Positions 1 to 6,175 of a stretch of 6,352 nt of DNA are shown piece after piece. Origin of the DNA: JBCBST01 sp039819115 (lineage in GTDB: Bacteria > Bacteroidota > Rhodothermia > Balneolales > Balneolaceae); assembly GCA_039819115.1 (NCBI GenBank), contig JBCBST010000160.1, positions 1 through 6,352 on the forward strand, written 5' to 3'. The translations under genes and the position numbers were made by a program. The notes beneath the pieces are model-generated. The model ran no database searches, was not told the DNA's origin, and saw only the letters and a list, made by a program, of their open reading frames with translations. Numbering within the stretch: the first letter of the stretch is position 1; each line of letters opens with the position of its first letter.

Positions 1-1466
1 TCCAGAATCTCGTAACAAATACCCGAGGTACAGGCCGGACCTCCCCGTCGTTTTCCTGCAAAAAACTGGATGGTGTGCGTGGATTTAACGCGGTACAACG
101 CGTTCATTCCAAACCAGGTCCTCAGGTCTGTTTCAATCTCAGGAAAAGTGGTAGGATTGTCGGTTAGGTTTGGATCACTACTTGCTTCAAACACACCACT
201 TATGGTAAGATTGTTGTTAAAGGCCAGGGCCAAAGAAGCGTAGTAGTTCTCAACCTGTTCACCAGAAAAGGTGCGTTCAAATGTCTGAAACTGCAGATCA
301 GTAGTGATACCAAAACGGTAATCAAAGCTTTTGTCGGTGATTAATCCAAAAGAATAGCGATCGGCCTCAGCTTTTGGTTCATCGTTAGCATAATCAATGA
401 ATCCTTTTATGCTGAAGAGTTCATCGAATTGATACAATCCTTCTAAAAAGTATTCCTCATAATCAAACCGGTTAAATACTTCATTTACGGTTCGGGCATA
501 GTTAAATACGAGAGAATGACCAGCGTCAAAATTGTAGAATGCTTCCAGTTGGGAACCACGCTCATCAGAAGTGTTCGGTACGTGTGTACTTCGGTTAAGG
601 ACCGGGTACGTGTGTTCTTTTATCAATGTAGGGGGATCATTTACTCCGGAGCCCACCAAAATATTGTTATAGTCTTTGTACTCGAGGCTTACCCCGAAAT
701 TCTGATAGAAATAGTTAACCCCGGTGTACAAACCGTAAGAGTCTTGTTCTTTAAATGCGAACACATCGGCCTGGGTATTAAAAGCATATTCCCCAAACAC
801 CTGAAATCCGGAAGCTAAATTCATATCCAGCAGTAGAGAGCCAAACTCCTGGTATTGGCCCGGCGCCCGGTCTTCTTCGATGCGCATGAACACTCCTCCT
901 ACCGAAAGGGCATCGTTCACATTTACCGTACCTTGCAGGGCATCAATGACTTCCCTTCGTCGCAGGGAATCTGGTTCAAAGTTAGGGGGGAGCGGATTGA
1001 ATAAGGGCCGCACGCGCATTGCTTTCACTTCCAGCCGATCGGAGGTGTACCCGCCGGAAATGCCTTCTAAATCCCTGAAAAAGCCATATCGTACCCGGTT
1101 AAACTCATCTTCAAAAACCGAACCGGGTATATCAAAACTACGTAGCAGAATTCCTCGTCCCAGGGTTTCATAGAAGTTTCCTACCCGGATGTTGAATTGA
1201 TCATCCTGATACTGAATAAGTGCCTGGCTCAGATCAAAGTAAGATCGTTCGTTATCGCGGCTATCGAAACGCTCAATTCGGGCAGACGCGCTCAGGTAAT
1301 CCTGATCGTAAAACAGGTTAAGCTGATTATACGCTGTGGTTAAATCCCGGTTCTCCTGGAAGGGTAGATTCCCGTATTGGAATTCGAAGAAGTTAGAGCC
1401 GGAAATCTGGGCATACCCTCCTGCAAAAGGAAGCAGACCAAAGAAAAGGGCGATCAGGATCTTCAT
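1..1466 (-). CDS. DUF6029-like outer-membrane beta-rich protein, 3' end cut by window edge
   Basis: The frame is open from an ATG at 1466-1464 to the window start: 488 full codons and no stop, so the C-terminus is missing. Residues 1-19 look like a signal peptide (Lys2, a hydrophobic stretch from Ile3 to Phe14, then GGYA before Gln20), so the product is exported. The mature part is rich in alternating aromatic and polar strands, many Tyr, Phe, Asn and Asp, with no further membrane helix; this suits an outer-membrane beta-barrel. The end, with GKRRGGPAC and a second Cys five residues later, resembles the C-terminus of DUF6029 proteins, so I estimate that only about 10-30 residues are missing. 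Cys479 and Cys484 are the only cysteines visible. The start overlaps the stop of the upstream thioredoxin-like gene in ATGA, which fixes this start and suggests coupled translation. The molecular function of the family is unknown to me. The family name comes from memory of sequence character, not a search. Confidence 0.78.
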   Translation of the reverse strand, partial: MKILIALFFGLLPFAGGYAQISGSNFFEFQYGNLPFQENRDLTTAYNQLNLFYDQDYLSASARIERFDSRDNERSYFDLSQALIQYQDDQFNIRVGNFYETLGRGILLRSFDIPGSVFEDEFNRVRYGFFRDLEGISGGYTSDRLEVKAMRVRPLFNPLPPNFEPDSLRRREVIDALQGTVNVNDALSVGGVFMRIEEDRAPGQYQEFGSLLLDMNLASGFQVFGEYAFNTQADVFAFKEQDSYGLYTGVNYFYQNFGVSLEYKDYNNILVGSGVNDPPTLIKEHTYPVLNRSTHVPNTSDERGSQLEAFYNFDAGHSLVFNYARTVNEVFNRFDYEEYFLEGLYQFDELFSIKGFIDYANDEPKAEADRYSFGLITDKSFDYRFGITTDLQFQTFERTFSGEQVENYYASLALAFNNNLTISGVFEASSDPNLTDNPTTFPEIETDLRTWFGMNALYRVKSTHTIQFFAGKRRGGPACTSGICYEIL

Positions 1467-1954
1467 TCAGTCTCCAGCAGGGCTTTGATCTTCTCCCGTA
1501 TTTTTTGCTCTTCCCCGGTTTGCCACCCTTCATGGAAATACACAATGTTATCGTCAGCATCAACAATGAGCAGGGTGGGAACAGCCTGAACCCGCATTCT
1601 GGCCATTAATGCCGTTTCCTGGTCCAGTAAAATGGGATAGTCAACTCCAAGAGATTTAGTGAATGGCCGTACCTTAGCGAGGTTTCGGGGACTGTCAATA
1701 CTAATGCCAATAAACTGAACACCTTGTTCCTCAAACTCATCGTTCATTTCTACAAACTTGGGGATCGACTTTACGCAAGGCTTACACCAGGTAGCCCAGA
1801 AATCAATTACGGTAAGCTTTTCACCTTTTATCTGCTTATAGGATACGGTTTTGTTCTTCAGATTTTTGAGCCTGAAGTTGGGCGCTTTTTGACTGAAAGA
1901 ACTGGCGGAGCAGAACAGAATCAAACAAAGGGTGATAAGGGGAATACGGATCAT
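1463..1954 (-). CDS. TlpA/ResA-like periplasmic thiol-disulfide oxidoreductase
   Basis: A 163-residue protein with a signal peptide (about residues 1-21, ending SFSQ) and a TlpA/AhpC-TSA thioredoxin fold. The active site is WCKPC at 56-60, preceded by the strand VIDFWAT. The cis-proline expected opposite it is Pro126 in AVPT. The length is normal for a single-domain TlpA/ResA-like protein. Cys10 and Cys15 sit in the signal region but lack a proper lipobox, since the residue before each is Leu or Phe, so cleavage by signal peptidase I is more likely than lipidation. The family reduces or exchanges disulfides in exported proteins and is usually kept reduced by a CcdA/DsbD-type membrane protein, which is not seen here. 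The stop overlaps the start of the DUF6029-like gene by four bases, making that protein the obvious candidate client (inference). No Shine-Dalgarno sequence is visible; a hairpin covers the bases before the ATG. Confidence 0.93.
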   Translation of the reverse strand: MIRIPLITLCLILFCSASSFSQKAPNFRLKNLKNKTVSYKQIKGEKLTVIDFWATWCKPCVKSIPKFVEMNDEFEEQGVQFIGISIDSPRNLAKVRPFTKSLGVDYPILLDQETALMARMRVQAVPTLLIVDADDNIVYFHEGWQTGEEQKIREKIKALLETE

Positions 1955-1955
1955 C

Positions 1956-1980
1956 TGAACTTGGTTTTTTCACAAGTTCA
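1956..1980 (-). promoter_or_regulatory. Hairpin abutting the start codon of the thioredoxin-like gene
   Basis: A perfect 8-bp inverted repeat, TGAACTTG (1956-1963) and CAAGTTCA (1973-1980), encloses a 9-base loop that is A-rich on the minus strand. In the minus-strand transcript the stem ends two bases before the AUG at 1954, so it would cover the place where a ribosome lands. No U-tract follows, so it does not look like a terminator. It could control translation of the coupled pair, be a protein-binding site, or be chance. Confidence 0.4.
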
Positions 1981-2002
1981 TCATTACCCATCCGCAAGGC
2001 AT

Positions 2003-2038
2003 AACAGAAGTATAACATCTGTTGTACAGATGCTATAC
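2003..2038 (-). terminator. Candidate terminator hairpin after the PD40 lipoprotein gene
   Basis: The arms 2010-2022 and 2026-2038 form a 13-bp stem around a 3-base loop. Twelve pairs are Watson-Crick. The remaining position (2015/2033) is a G-U wobble in minus-strand RNA but an A-C mismatch in plus-strand RNA, so the hairpin is better formed in the direction of the flanking genes. It starts 29 bases after the PD40 stop and is followed by a modestly U-rich tail (UUCUGUUAU). A weak intrinsic terminator for the SGNH-PD40 unit is the simplest reading. The tail is not a clean U-run, and the 3' arm also contains TGTTATACT, an extended -10-like motif on the minus strand (2017-2009), so an operator or promoter for the thioredoxin gene is the main alternative. 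Confidence 0.4.
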
Positions 2039-2067
2039 GTACACGATTTTACAAATAGAAGATGAGC

Positions 2068-3159
2068 CTAGTCTATCCAGTCGGCTATAAACACATTCGT
2101 TGAGCGATCACCGCCATTGAATCGGTTAGAAGAAAATACCAGGCGCTTTCCATCGCGGGAAAACATGGCAAAAGAGTCGAATGCTTCATCATAGGTTATC
2201 TGCTCTAACCCAGTCCCATCTTCATTGATTATGAATAAATTGAATGGGAATCCACGTCTGGATTTATGGTTGGATGAGAACAGGATTTTTTTTCCGGAAG
2301 GGTGGTAATAGGGGGCCCAGTTAGCATTCCCTAAGCTGGTGATCTTTTTCAAATCGGTCCCATCAATATTGACCGTGTAGATCTCCATATTGGTAGGTTC
2401 CACTAAACCCTCAGCAAGAAGGCTGGTGTATTTATCGATTTCTTCTTCTGTTTTAGGGCGTGAGGCTCGAAACACGAGTTTTTGACCATCCGGGGAGAAA
2501 AAAGCACCTCCATCATAGCCCAATGCATCTGTAATCTGAACCACATCAGACCCATCCACATTCATAATGAATAATTCTAAATCACCGGTTCTCATTGAAG
2601 TGAATACAATCTTATCCCCTTTGGGTGATAGGGTTGGTTCCGCATCGTAACCGGGAGTAGTAGTCAGGGTATCGATGATGCGACCATTAAGGTCTGCCTT
2701 AAAAATGTCGAAACCCTCATAAATTGGCCATACATAAGCGCCACCAGGTCCACGTTCCGGTACTTCGGGGCAAGCAGGGTCATCAAGGTGAGTAGAGGAA
2801 TAAACAAAAGTGGAATCACCTGGTACAAAGAAAGAGCAGGTGGTACGCCCTTGTCCAGTTGAAACCATAGGGAATTTCGTGTTTTCGCTTTTATTACCAC
2901 TCACATCCATGTAAAAAATCTGATCGCATCCTACTCCCCATTTTGGGTTATTGGACTGGAAAATCAGTTTGGAATCATCATAACTCCAATAGGCTTCTGC
3001 GTTATCGCCACCAAATGTAAGTTGCCGGATATTGCGAAGATGTGTTTCCTGATCGTTGCGCAGGGTGTCGGTTTCAGGGTTATATGGTGTTTCTTTGGGA
3101 GTGGTATTGCAGGCTATTGTAATAAAAACAATAGCTAAGAGGATATTTGTTTTGATCAA
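2068..3159 (-). CDS. PD40 (TolB-like) beta-propeller lipoprotein
   Basis: A 363-residue exported protein. The N-terminus is a short signal sequence ending ITIAC, so Cys17 is a probable lipidation site; the lipobox is imperfect because Thr is at -3. The rest is a TolB/WD40-like propeller. I count about six blades, near 47-88, 99-159, 165-203, 209-267, 273-315 and 321-361. Several carry the PD40 signature: a Ser-Pro-Asp/Lys-Gly turn (SPKGDKIVFTS at 178-188, SPDGQKLVF at 222-230), then a strand such as LFIMNVDG and the next QIT. No peptidase or other catalytic domain is fused to it. Such propellers usually bind proteins or glycans; no ligand can be named here. The only workable start is TTG at 3159-3157, because an in-frame stop lies six codons upstream (3177-3175) and no ATG intervenes before the signal sequence. 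It lies 41 bases after the SGNH gene, with no terminator between, so co-transcription is likely. Confidence 0.86.
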   Translation of the reverse strand: MIKTNILLAIVFITIACNTTPKETPYNPETDTLRNDQETHLRNIRQLTFGGDNAEAYWSYDDSKLIFQSNNPKWGVGCDQIFYMDVSGNKSENTKFPMVSTGQGRTTCSFFVPGDSTFVYSSTHLDDPACPEVPERGPGGAYVWPIYEGFDIFKADLNGRIIDTLTTTPGYDAEPTLSPKGDKIVFTSMRTGDLELFIMNVDGSDVVQITDALGYDGGAFFSPDGQKLVFRASRPKTEEEIDKYTSLLAEGLVEPTNMEIYTVNIDGTDLKKITSLGNANWAPYYHPSGKKILFSSNHKSRRGFPFNLFIINEDGTGLEQITYDEAFDSFAMFSRDGKRLVFSSNRFNGGDRSTNVFIADWID

Positions 3160-3200
3160 TCTACGTAGAGTTCGTTATAGCGCGATACGGTATGAGTTTT

Positions 3201-4715
3201 TTATGAAGAAAATGTGAAGATGGTTTTCCAGTCTCCTTTTTTAACCAGGTTAGCTAACAGTTGATTTCGAATTTTGTTTAAGCCATGGGTAGGACCAAGC
3301 GCCAGATAACGTAACACCATACGTAATTCTTTAAGCAGCAAAGGTGGACGAGTGATAAGCGTATCTTCCTCTACGATCCAGTCCCAATCCAGGCCTGAGT
3401 TAAACCGTACGCCGGCGTGTTTCATGGTGTTGTAATAGATTTCGGCCATTAAGCCATACCCGATTGTTGTGGGATGAATACCATCGAGACTGAAAATGCC
3501 TCCTTTACAAAGGGTGCCGGTAGCCGAATCCAGACGGATAAAATCTGTCGTGAGCGACAAAGCTCCCTGCTCGTTGATCAGGTACCGGGTTTCAGGGCGT
3601 TTTTTTAGGGCCGCTTTCAATCCTTCAGGGTAGTGAGGATGAGTTCGGTTACTAAGCCTGCGACGGGCAACAGATGAGACGTGAGAGGCAACAGGCACCA
3701 CGTGAAATCCAAACTGCTTTGCAATGCGCTTTATAGTGTAATTGTACGCATCTACGGTTTGATCCAGCACAATAGCGTCTTCTCTGGTAATATGAGGATG
3801 TTGTTCCGGATCAAAGTCTTCATCCCATATCCAGAAGCGAGTATAGAAATCAAAATATGGGGATAGGTAATGTTTTGAGGATGGGTTCACCCCCCGCAAT
3901 ATAGGGGGGATGGTTACATAGGGTAAGGTAGGTACAAATACTCTTGGAATACCAAGTTTCGATAGATGCCGGGCCAGCGTCAGATACTCCTGCTCAAAGT
4001 GTTCCGGACGATAGATGGTGCAGGTGCGGTTGTACGGCGGTTCCTGTAAATCTCGTTTTTCCGACCAATCGAGGCGTAATCCGGTTATAGCGCCTTTAAT
4101 GTTATTATGACCCAGACAGACAATGAGGTTTTCTATGCCACCGTTTTTATGTAATTGTTCAATATTTCCGAGCTGGGTTTGTGTTCCATTCGTATGCCCA
4201 AGCGTTGGGTTTAACACGAGGTTTGCGGTTGTATAAAAGGCGTGATTGGGAAGGAGGTCAAAAAAATCGAAACGTTCTTGCTGCGTGTGGATGAACTTTG
4301 TGCATCGTTCTGCCGAAACCAGCCACGCGTCATTGATGGCAAACCCCCAAACCGATTGATTGTGATAAGGCTGGCTATAGGGAACAGATAGGTCTTTCAT
4401 CCCTCCCTGCCAGTACTTCTTGATTCTTTTCAACGTGCTCAAGGTATAACCACCTGCTTTCCACACATTATTCCAGTCGATTTCAGATCCAAATTCTTCC
4501 TCCAGTCCGCGTAAAAGGACTTCCAGGTTTAATGGAATTCCAGCCTGAGCCGTAAAACGAGGTGATTTGAACACAACTGATGGATTTATACAACGGGCCA
4601 GCATAGCCGGAAAACTAAGATCGGTCCGGTAGATGCAACCGTTTTGAAAACCCTGAGACAGGCTGTCTCCAATAACAGCTAATGGGTGTTTACTGCGTTT
4701 TCCCCGACTTAACAT
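3201..4715 (-). CDS. SGNH/GDSL hydrolase-like protein of 504 residues
   Basis: The four SGNH blocks can be recognised in order. Block I is VIGDSLSQG with nucleophile Ser18. Block II is probably the glycine pair 88-89 in KAGGYT. Block III is LGHNN with Asn204, where many family members have GxND. Block V is SLDGIHP with Asp411 and His414, followed by the usual TxxGYGLMAE helix. The family hydrolyses esters or removes acyl or acetyl groups from lipids and glycans; the substrate cannot be told here. At 504 residues it is about twice the common single-domain size, with long inserted segments between blocks II and III (about 95-195) and between III and V (about 210-405), plus a 90-residue tail. 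No signal peptide is visible: the N-terminus is Lys/Arg-rich and reaches the catalytic strand by residue 12. It therefore probably acts in the cytoplasm although its neighbours are exported. An in-frame stop five codons upstream (4730-4728) supports the ATG at 4715. Confidence 0.82.
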   Translation of the reverse strand: MLSRGKRSKHPLAVIGDSLSQGFQNGCIYRTDLSFPAMLARCINPSVVFKSPRFTAQAGIPLNLEVLLRGLEEEFGSEIDWNNVWKAGGYTLSTLKRIKKYWQGGMKDLSVPYSQPYHNQSVWGFAINDAWLVSAERCTKFIHTQQERFDFFDLLPNHAFYTTANLVLNPTLGHTNGTQTQLGNIEQLHKNGGIENLIVCLGHNNIKGAITGLRLDWSEKRDLQEPPYNRTCTIYRPEHFEQEYLTLARHLSKLGIPRVFVPTLPYVTIPPILRGVNPSSKHYLSPYFDFYTRFWIWDEDFDPEQHPHITREDAIVLDQTVDAYNYTIKRIAKQFGFHVVPVASHVSSVARRRLSNRTHPHYPEGLKAALKKRPETRYLINEQGALSLTTDFIRLDSATGTLCKGGIFSLDGIHPTTIGYGLMAEIYYNTMKHAGVRFNSGLDWDWIVEEDTLITRPPLLLKELRMVLRYLALGPTHGLNKIRNQLLANLVKKGDWKTIFTFSS

Positions 4716-4733
4716 AGAATGAATGAGTTATTC

Positions 4734-4861
4734 TGAATGGAGTCGGTAATCTCGTGTTTGCTTTCTGCAAAGTCGAATTTTAGTGTACCGATTCAAAGTT
4801 TGCCCGATGAATGCTCTTCTGTTCATGAGGATAAGATTAGAGGTTGAATGGAGTGGTAGTC
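4734..4861. repeat. Imperfect direct repeat pair, copies at 4734-4751 and 4845-4861
   Basis: Both copies begin with the identical 10-mer TGAATGGAGT and continue with GGTA(A/G)TC. The first copy has one extra C (4744) and there is one substitution, so 16 of 18 positions agree. The copies are 111 bases apart. The first lies 19 bases before the SGNH start codon on the gene's upstream side. They could be paired binding sites for a regulator of the divergent genes, or the trace of a local duplication. Confidence 0.35.
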
Positions 4862-5017
4862 ATGTTGAAAAGTACCATGGTCTCATACCTCTCACTGAAA
4901 TTACTGGCCGAAGAAAAAAGGTGTTTTATTCTCATACCGTCACCATTTAACGTTACTATTCCTGCGAAGTCACCAGTCTGGCTTGAGTTTCATATATACT
5001 AAGAATGATAAATCGAT

Positions 5018-5050
5018 CAAAAGCAGGTATCTGCTCTTGTGTACTTTTTT
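5018..5050. terminator. Hairpin with a T-run upstream of the AhpD-like gene, role unclear
   Basis: CAAAAGCAG (5018-5026) and CTGCTCTTG (5031-5039) form a 9-bp stem with one mismatch and a 4-base loop. On the plus strand, a run of six T starts five bases later (5045-5050), giving a terminator-like outline. The mismatch is A-C in plus RNA but a G-U wobble in minus RNA. In the plus direction it could end a short leader transcript; in the minus direction it could stop read-through from pdxJ. Both readings are weak. Confidence 0.25.
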
Positions 5051-5077
5051 GAAAGATGGGGGAACAGTACCTTCAAT
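5049..5077 (+). promoter_or_regulatory. Possible sigma70-like promoter of the AhpD-like gene
   Basis: TTGAAA (5049-5054) and TTCAAT (5072-5077) are separated by 17 bases, matching the TTGACA and TATAAT consensus at five and four of six positions. Transcription would begin near 5084, giving a leader of about 14 bases. Organisms of the suggested group often use a different promoter pattern (TTTG and TAnnTTTG), which is not seen here, so this is tentative. Confidence 0.25.
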
Positions 5078-5097
5078 CGAATTAATGAGAATCGTAT

Positions 5098-5469
5098 ATG
5101 AGCAACATTCAGGATTTCCGTGAGACACGTACCGCTTTAAATAAGAAAGTGATGGACTTAGACCATCTCGGTATCAAGCGGTTTTTCAATATGGATGCCA
5201 ACACGTACCGGGAAGGAGCCCTTTCTTCCCAGACAAAAGAGCTACTTGGATTGGTAGCTTCCACGGTTCTTCAGTGCGATGATTGTATTACCTATCATTT
5301 AGAGGCCTGCGCAAAAACCGGTTCTACCAAAGAAGAAATTATAGATGCCTTAAATGTTGCGCTTATTGTAGGAGGTAGCATTATTATCCCACACTTACGT
5401 CGTGCCGTAGCTGTTCTTGATGAACTGGAAGAAGAAGGTACACTTAAGCGCTCTGGAAACGCTTCATAA
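5098..5469 (+). CDS. AhpD-like carboxymuconolactone decarboxylase family protein
   Basis: A 123-residue cytoplasmic protein of the carboxymuconolactone decarboxylase family. It has the AhpD-type redox centre CDDCITYH: Cys60, Cys63 and His67, with Glu48 twelve residues ahead. The spacing Glu-12-Cys-3-Cys-4-His equals that of the catalytic residues of mycobacterial AhpD (Glu118, Cys130, Cys133, His137), which supports thiol peroxidase or peroxiredoxin-reductant activity rather than a true decarboxylase. The all-helical fold normally forms trimers or hexamers. Length is typical for the short single-domain members. The ATG at 5098 is the only start: an in-frame TGA lies at 5086-5088. A weak GAGA lies about 8 bases upstream, with no strong Shine-Dalgarno sequence. 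It stands alone on the plus strand, with no peroxiredoxin partner in view, and its last eight codons and stop overlap pdxJ on the other strand. The exact substrate is unknown. Confidence 0.94.
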   Translation: MSNIQDFRETRTALNKKVMDLDHLGIKRFFNMDANTYREGALSSQTKELLGLVASTVLQCDDCITYHLEACAKTGSTKEEIIDALNVALIVGGSIIIPHLRRAVAVLDELEEEGTLKRSGNAS

Positions 5470-6175
5470 TATCCAGGTATGATGTAACCGTACGCTCAAG
5501 CCCCCAATACAGCGATTGACTGACCAGAGCATGACCAATGCTGATTTCATTCAGGTTTGGAACGTGCTCGAGGAGTAAAGGCAGATTATTGAGATTTAGG
5601 CCATGTCCGGCATTCACTTTCATACCCAGCTCATGAGCCTGTATTGAGGCTGTTTGAAGTCGTTTTAGTTCTCTATGCTGATCTTCACCCGTTTCTGCAT
5701 TCGCAAACGTTCCGGTATGCAGCTCAATAGCTTCGGCTCCCAGAGCATGTGCCAATTCAATATCTTTGGCATTTGGATCCAGAAATAGGCTGATCTGAAC
5801 CTCAGTTTTTCGGATAGACGGGAAAACGCGAGTTTCAAAATCATGGTAAACGTTTTGCATGTTCAATCCACCTTCGGTGGTTAATTCCTCCCGGCCTTCA
5901 GGTACAAGCGTACATAGATGGGGGCGAACTCGTGAACAAATCTCGATCATTTCATCCGTTGCCGCCATTTCAAAATCAAGGGTTCCCCGGACGTGTTTTT
6001 TTAGCTGAACTACATCTTCGTCGAGTATGTGGCGTCGGTCGCCACGTAAATGAAAAACAATACCAGACGCCCCCGCAGATTCACACACTTTAGCGGCTTC
6101 CACAGGATCGGGATAGCCTTCACCACGAGCGTTTCTCAACGTTGCAATATGATCTATGTTAACTAAAAGCTGCAT
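5444..6175 (-). CDS. pdxJ: Pyridoxine 5'-phosphate synthase PdxJ
   Basis: PdxJ condenses 1-deoxy-D-xylulose 5-phosphate with 3-amino-2-oxopropyl phosphate to pyridoxine 5'-phosphate, the last ring-forming step of the DXP-dependent vitamin B6 pathway, in the cytosol. The 243 residues match the family's usual length and (beta/alpha)8 fold. Motifs in order are VNIDHIATLRNARG (5-18), HLRGDRRHI (42-50), FEMAATDEM (68-76), LVPEGREELTTEGG (90-103), ELHTG (151-155), VNAGHGLN (187-194) and IGHAL (213-217). Compared with E. coli PdxJ, the catalytic His43, Glu70 and His191 correspond to His42, Glu69 and His191 here, and phosphate-loop Gly-His to 214-215. All are present, so the enzyme should be active. 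One difference is Gly45 where E. coli has Glu in HLREDRRHI. The gene is convergent with the AhpD-like gene and their ends overlap by 26 bases. No acpS or pdxA neighbour is visible. No strong Shine-Dalgarno sequence precedes the ATG (AGTAA only). Confidence 0.98.
   Translation of the reverse strand: MQLLVNIDHIATLRNARGEGYPDPVEAAKVCESAGASGIVFHLRGDRRHILDEDVVQLKKHVRGTLDFEMAATDEMIEICSRVRPHLCTLVPEGREELTTEGGLNMQNVYHDFETRVFPSIRKTEVQISLFLDPNAKDIELAHALGAEAIELHTGTFANAETGEDQHRELKRLQTASIQAHELGMKVNAGHGLNLNNLPLLLEHVPNLNEISIGHALVSQSLYWGLERTVTSYLDIMKRFQSA

Larger units (their letters stand above)
4716..5097. other. Divergent intergenic region with no confident gene
   Basis: These 382 bases separate the leftward SGNH gene from the rightward AhpD-like gene, so promoters for both should lie here. 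It contains an imperfect direct repeat, a hairpin followed by a T-run, and a possible sigma70-like promoter near 5049-5077, each listed separately. A plus-strand open frame of 47 codons runs from ATG 4807 to TAA 4950. It has no clear ribosome binding site, signal peptide or recognisable motif, so I do not call it a gene. On the minus strand before the SGNH start I find no convincing promoter; a TTTG...CGACTTTG pair near 4765-4800 only partly fits the Bacteroidota -33/-7 pattern. Confidence 0.6.

Noticed and set aside
516..1589. Plus-strand open frames at 516-818, 880-1173 and 1377-1589
   Set aside because: They lie opposite the DUF6029-like and thioredoxin-like genes, have no recognisable motifs, and the minus-strand frames show clear protein character.
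1724..2065. Plus-strand 113-codon frame and minus-strand 60-codon frame (1836-2018) across the start of the thioredoxin-like gene
   Set aside because: Both conflict with the thioredoxin frame, which has a signal peptide and WCKPC motif; their translations show no domain or plausible start context.
2664..3866. Minus frame 2664-2900 and plus frame 3681-3866
   Set aside because: These are alternative frames inside the PD40 and SGNH genes, with no supporting motif.
4881..4938. Direct repeat TCTCATACC at 4881-4889 and 4930-4938
   Set aside because: Nine bases with no extension; not above chance and not linked to any other feature.
3187..4940. The 10-mer CTCATACCGT at 4931-4940 and its reverse complement at 3187-3196, both intergenic
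   Set aside because: Many 10-mer matches are expected by chance in a 6-kb window when both strands are considered.
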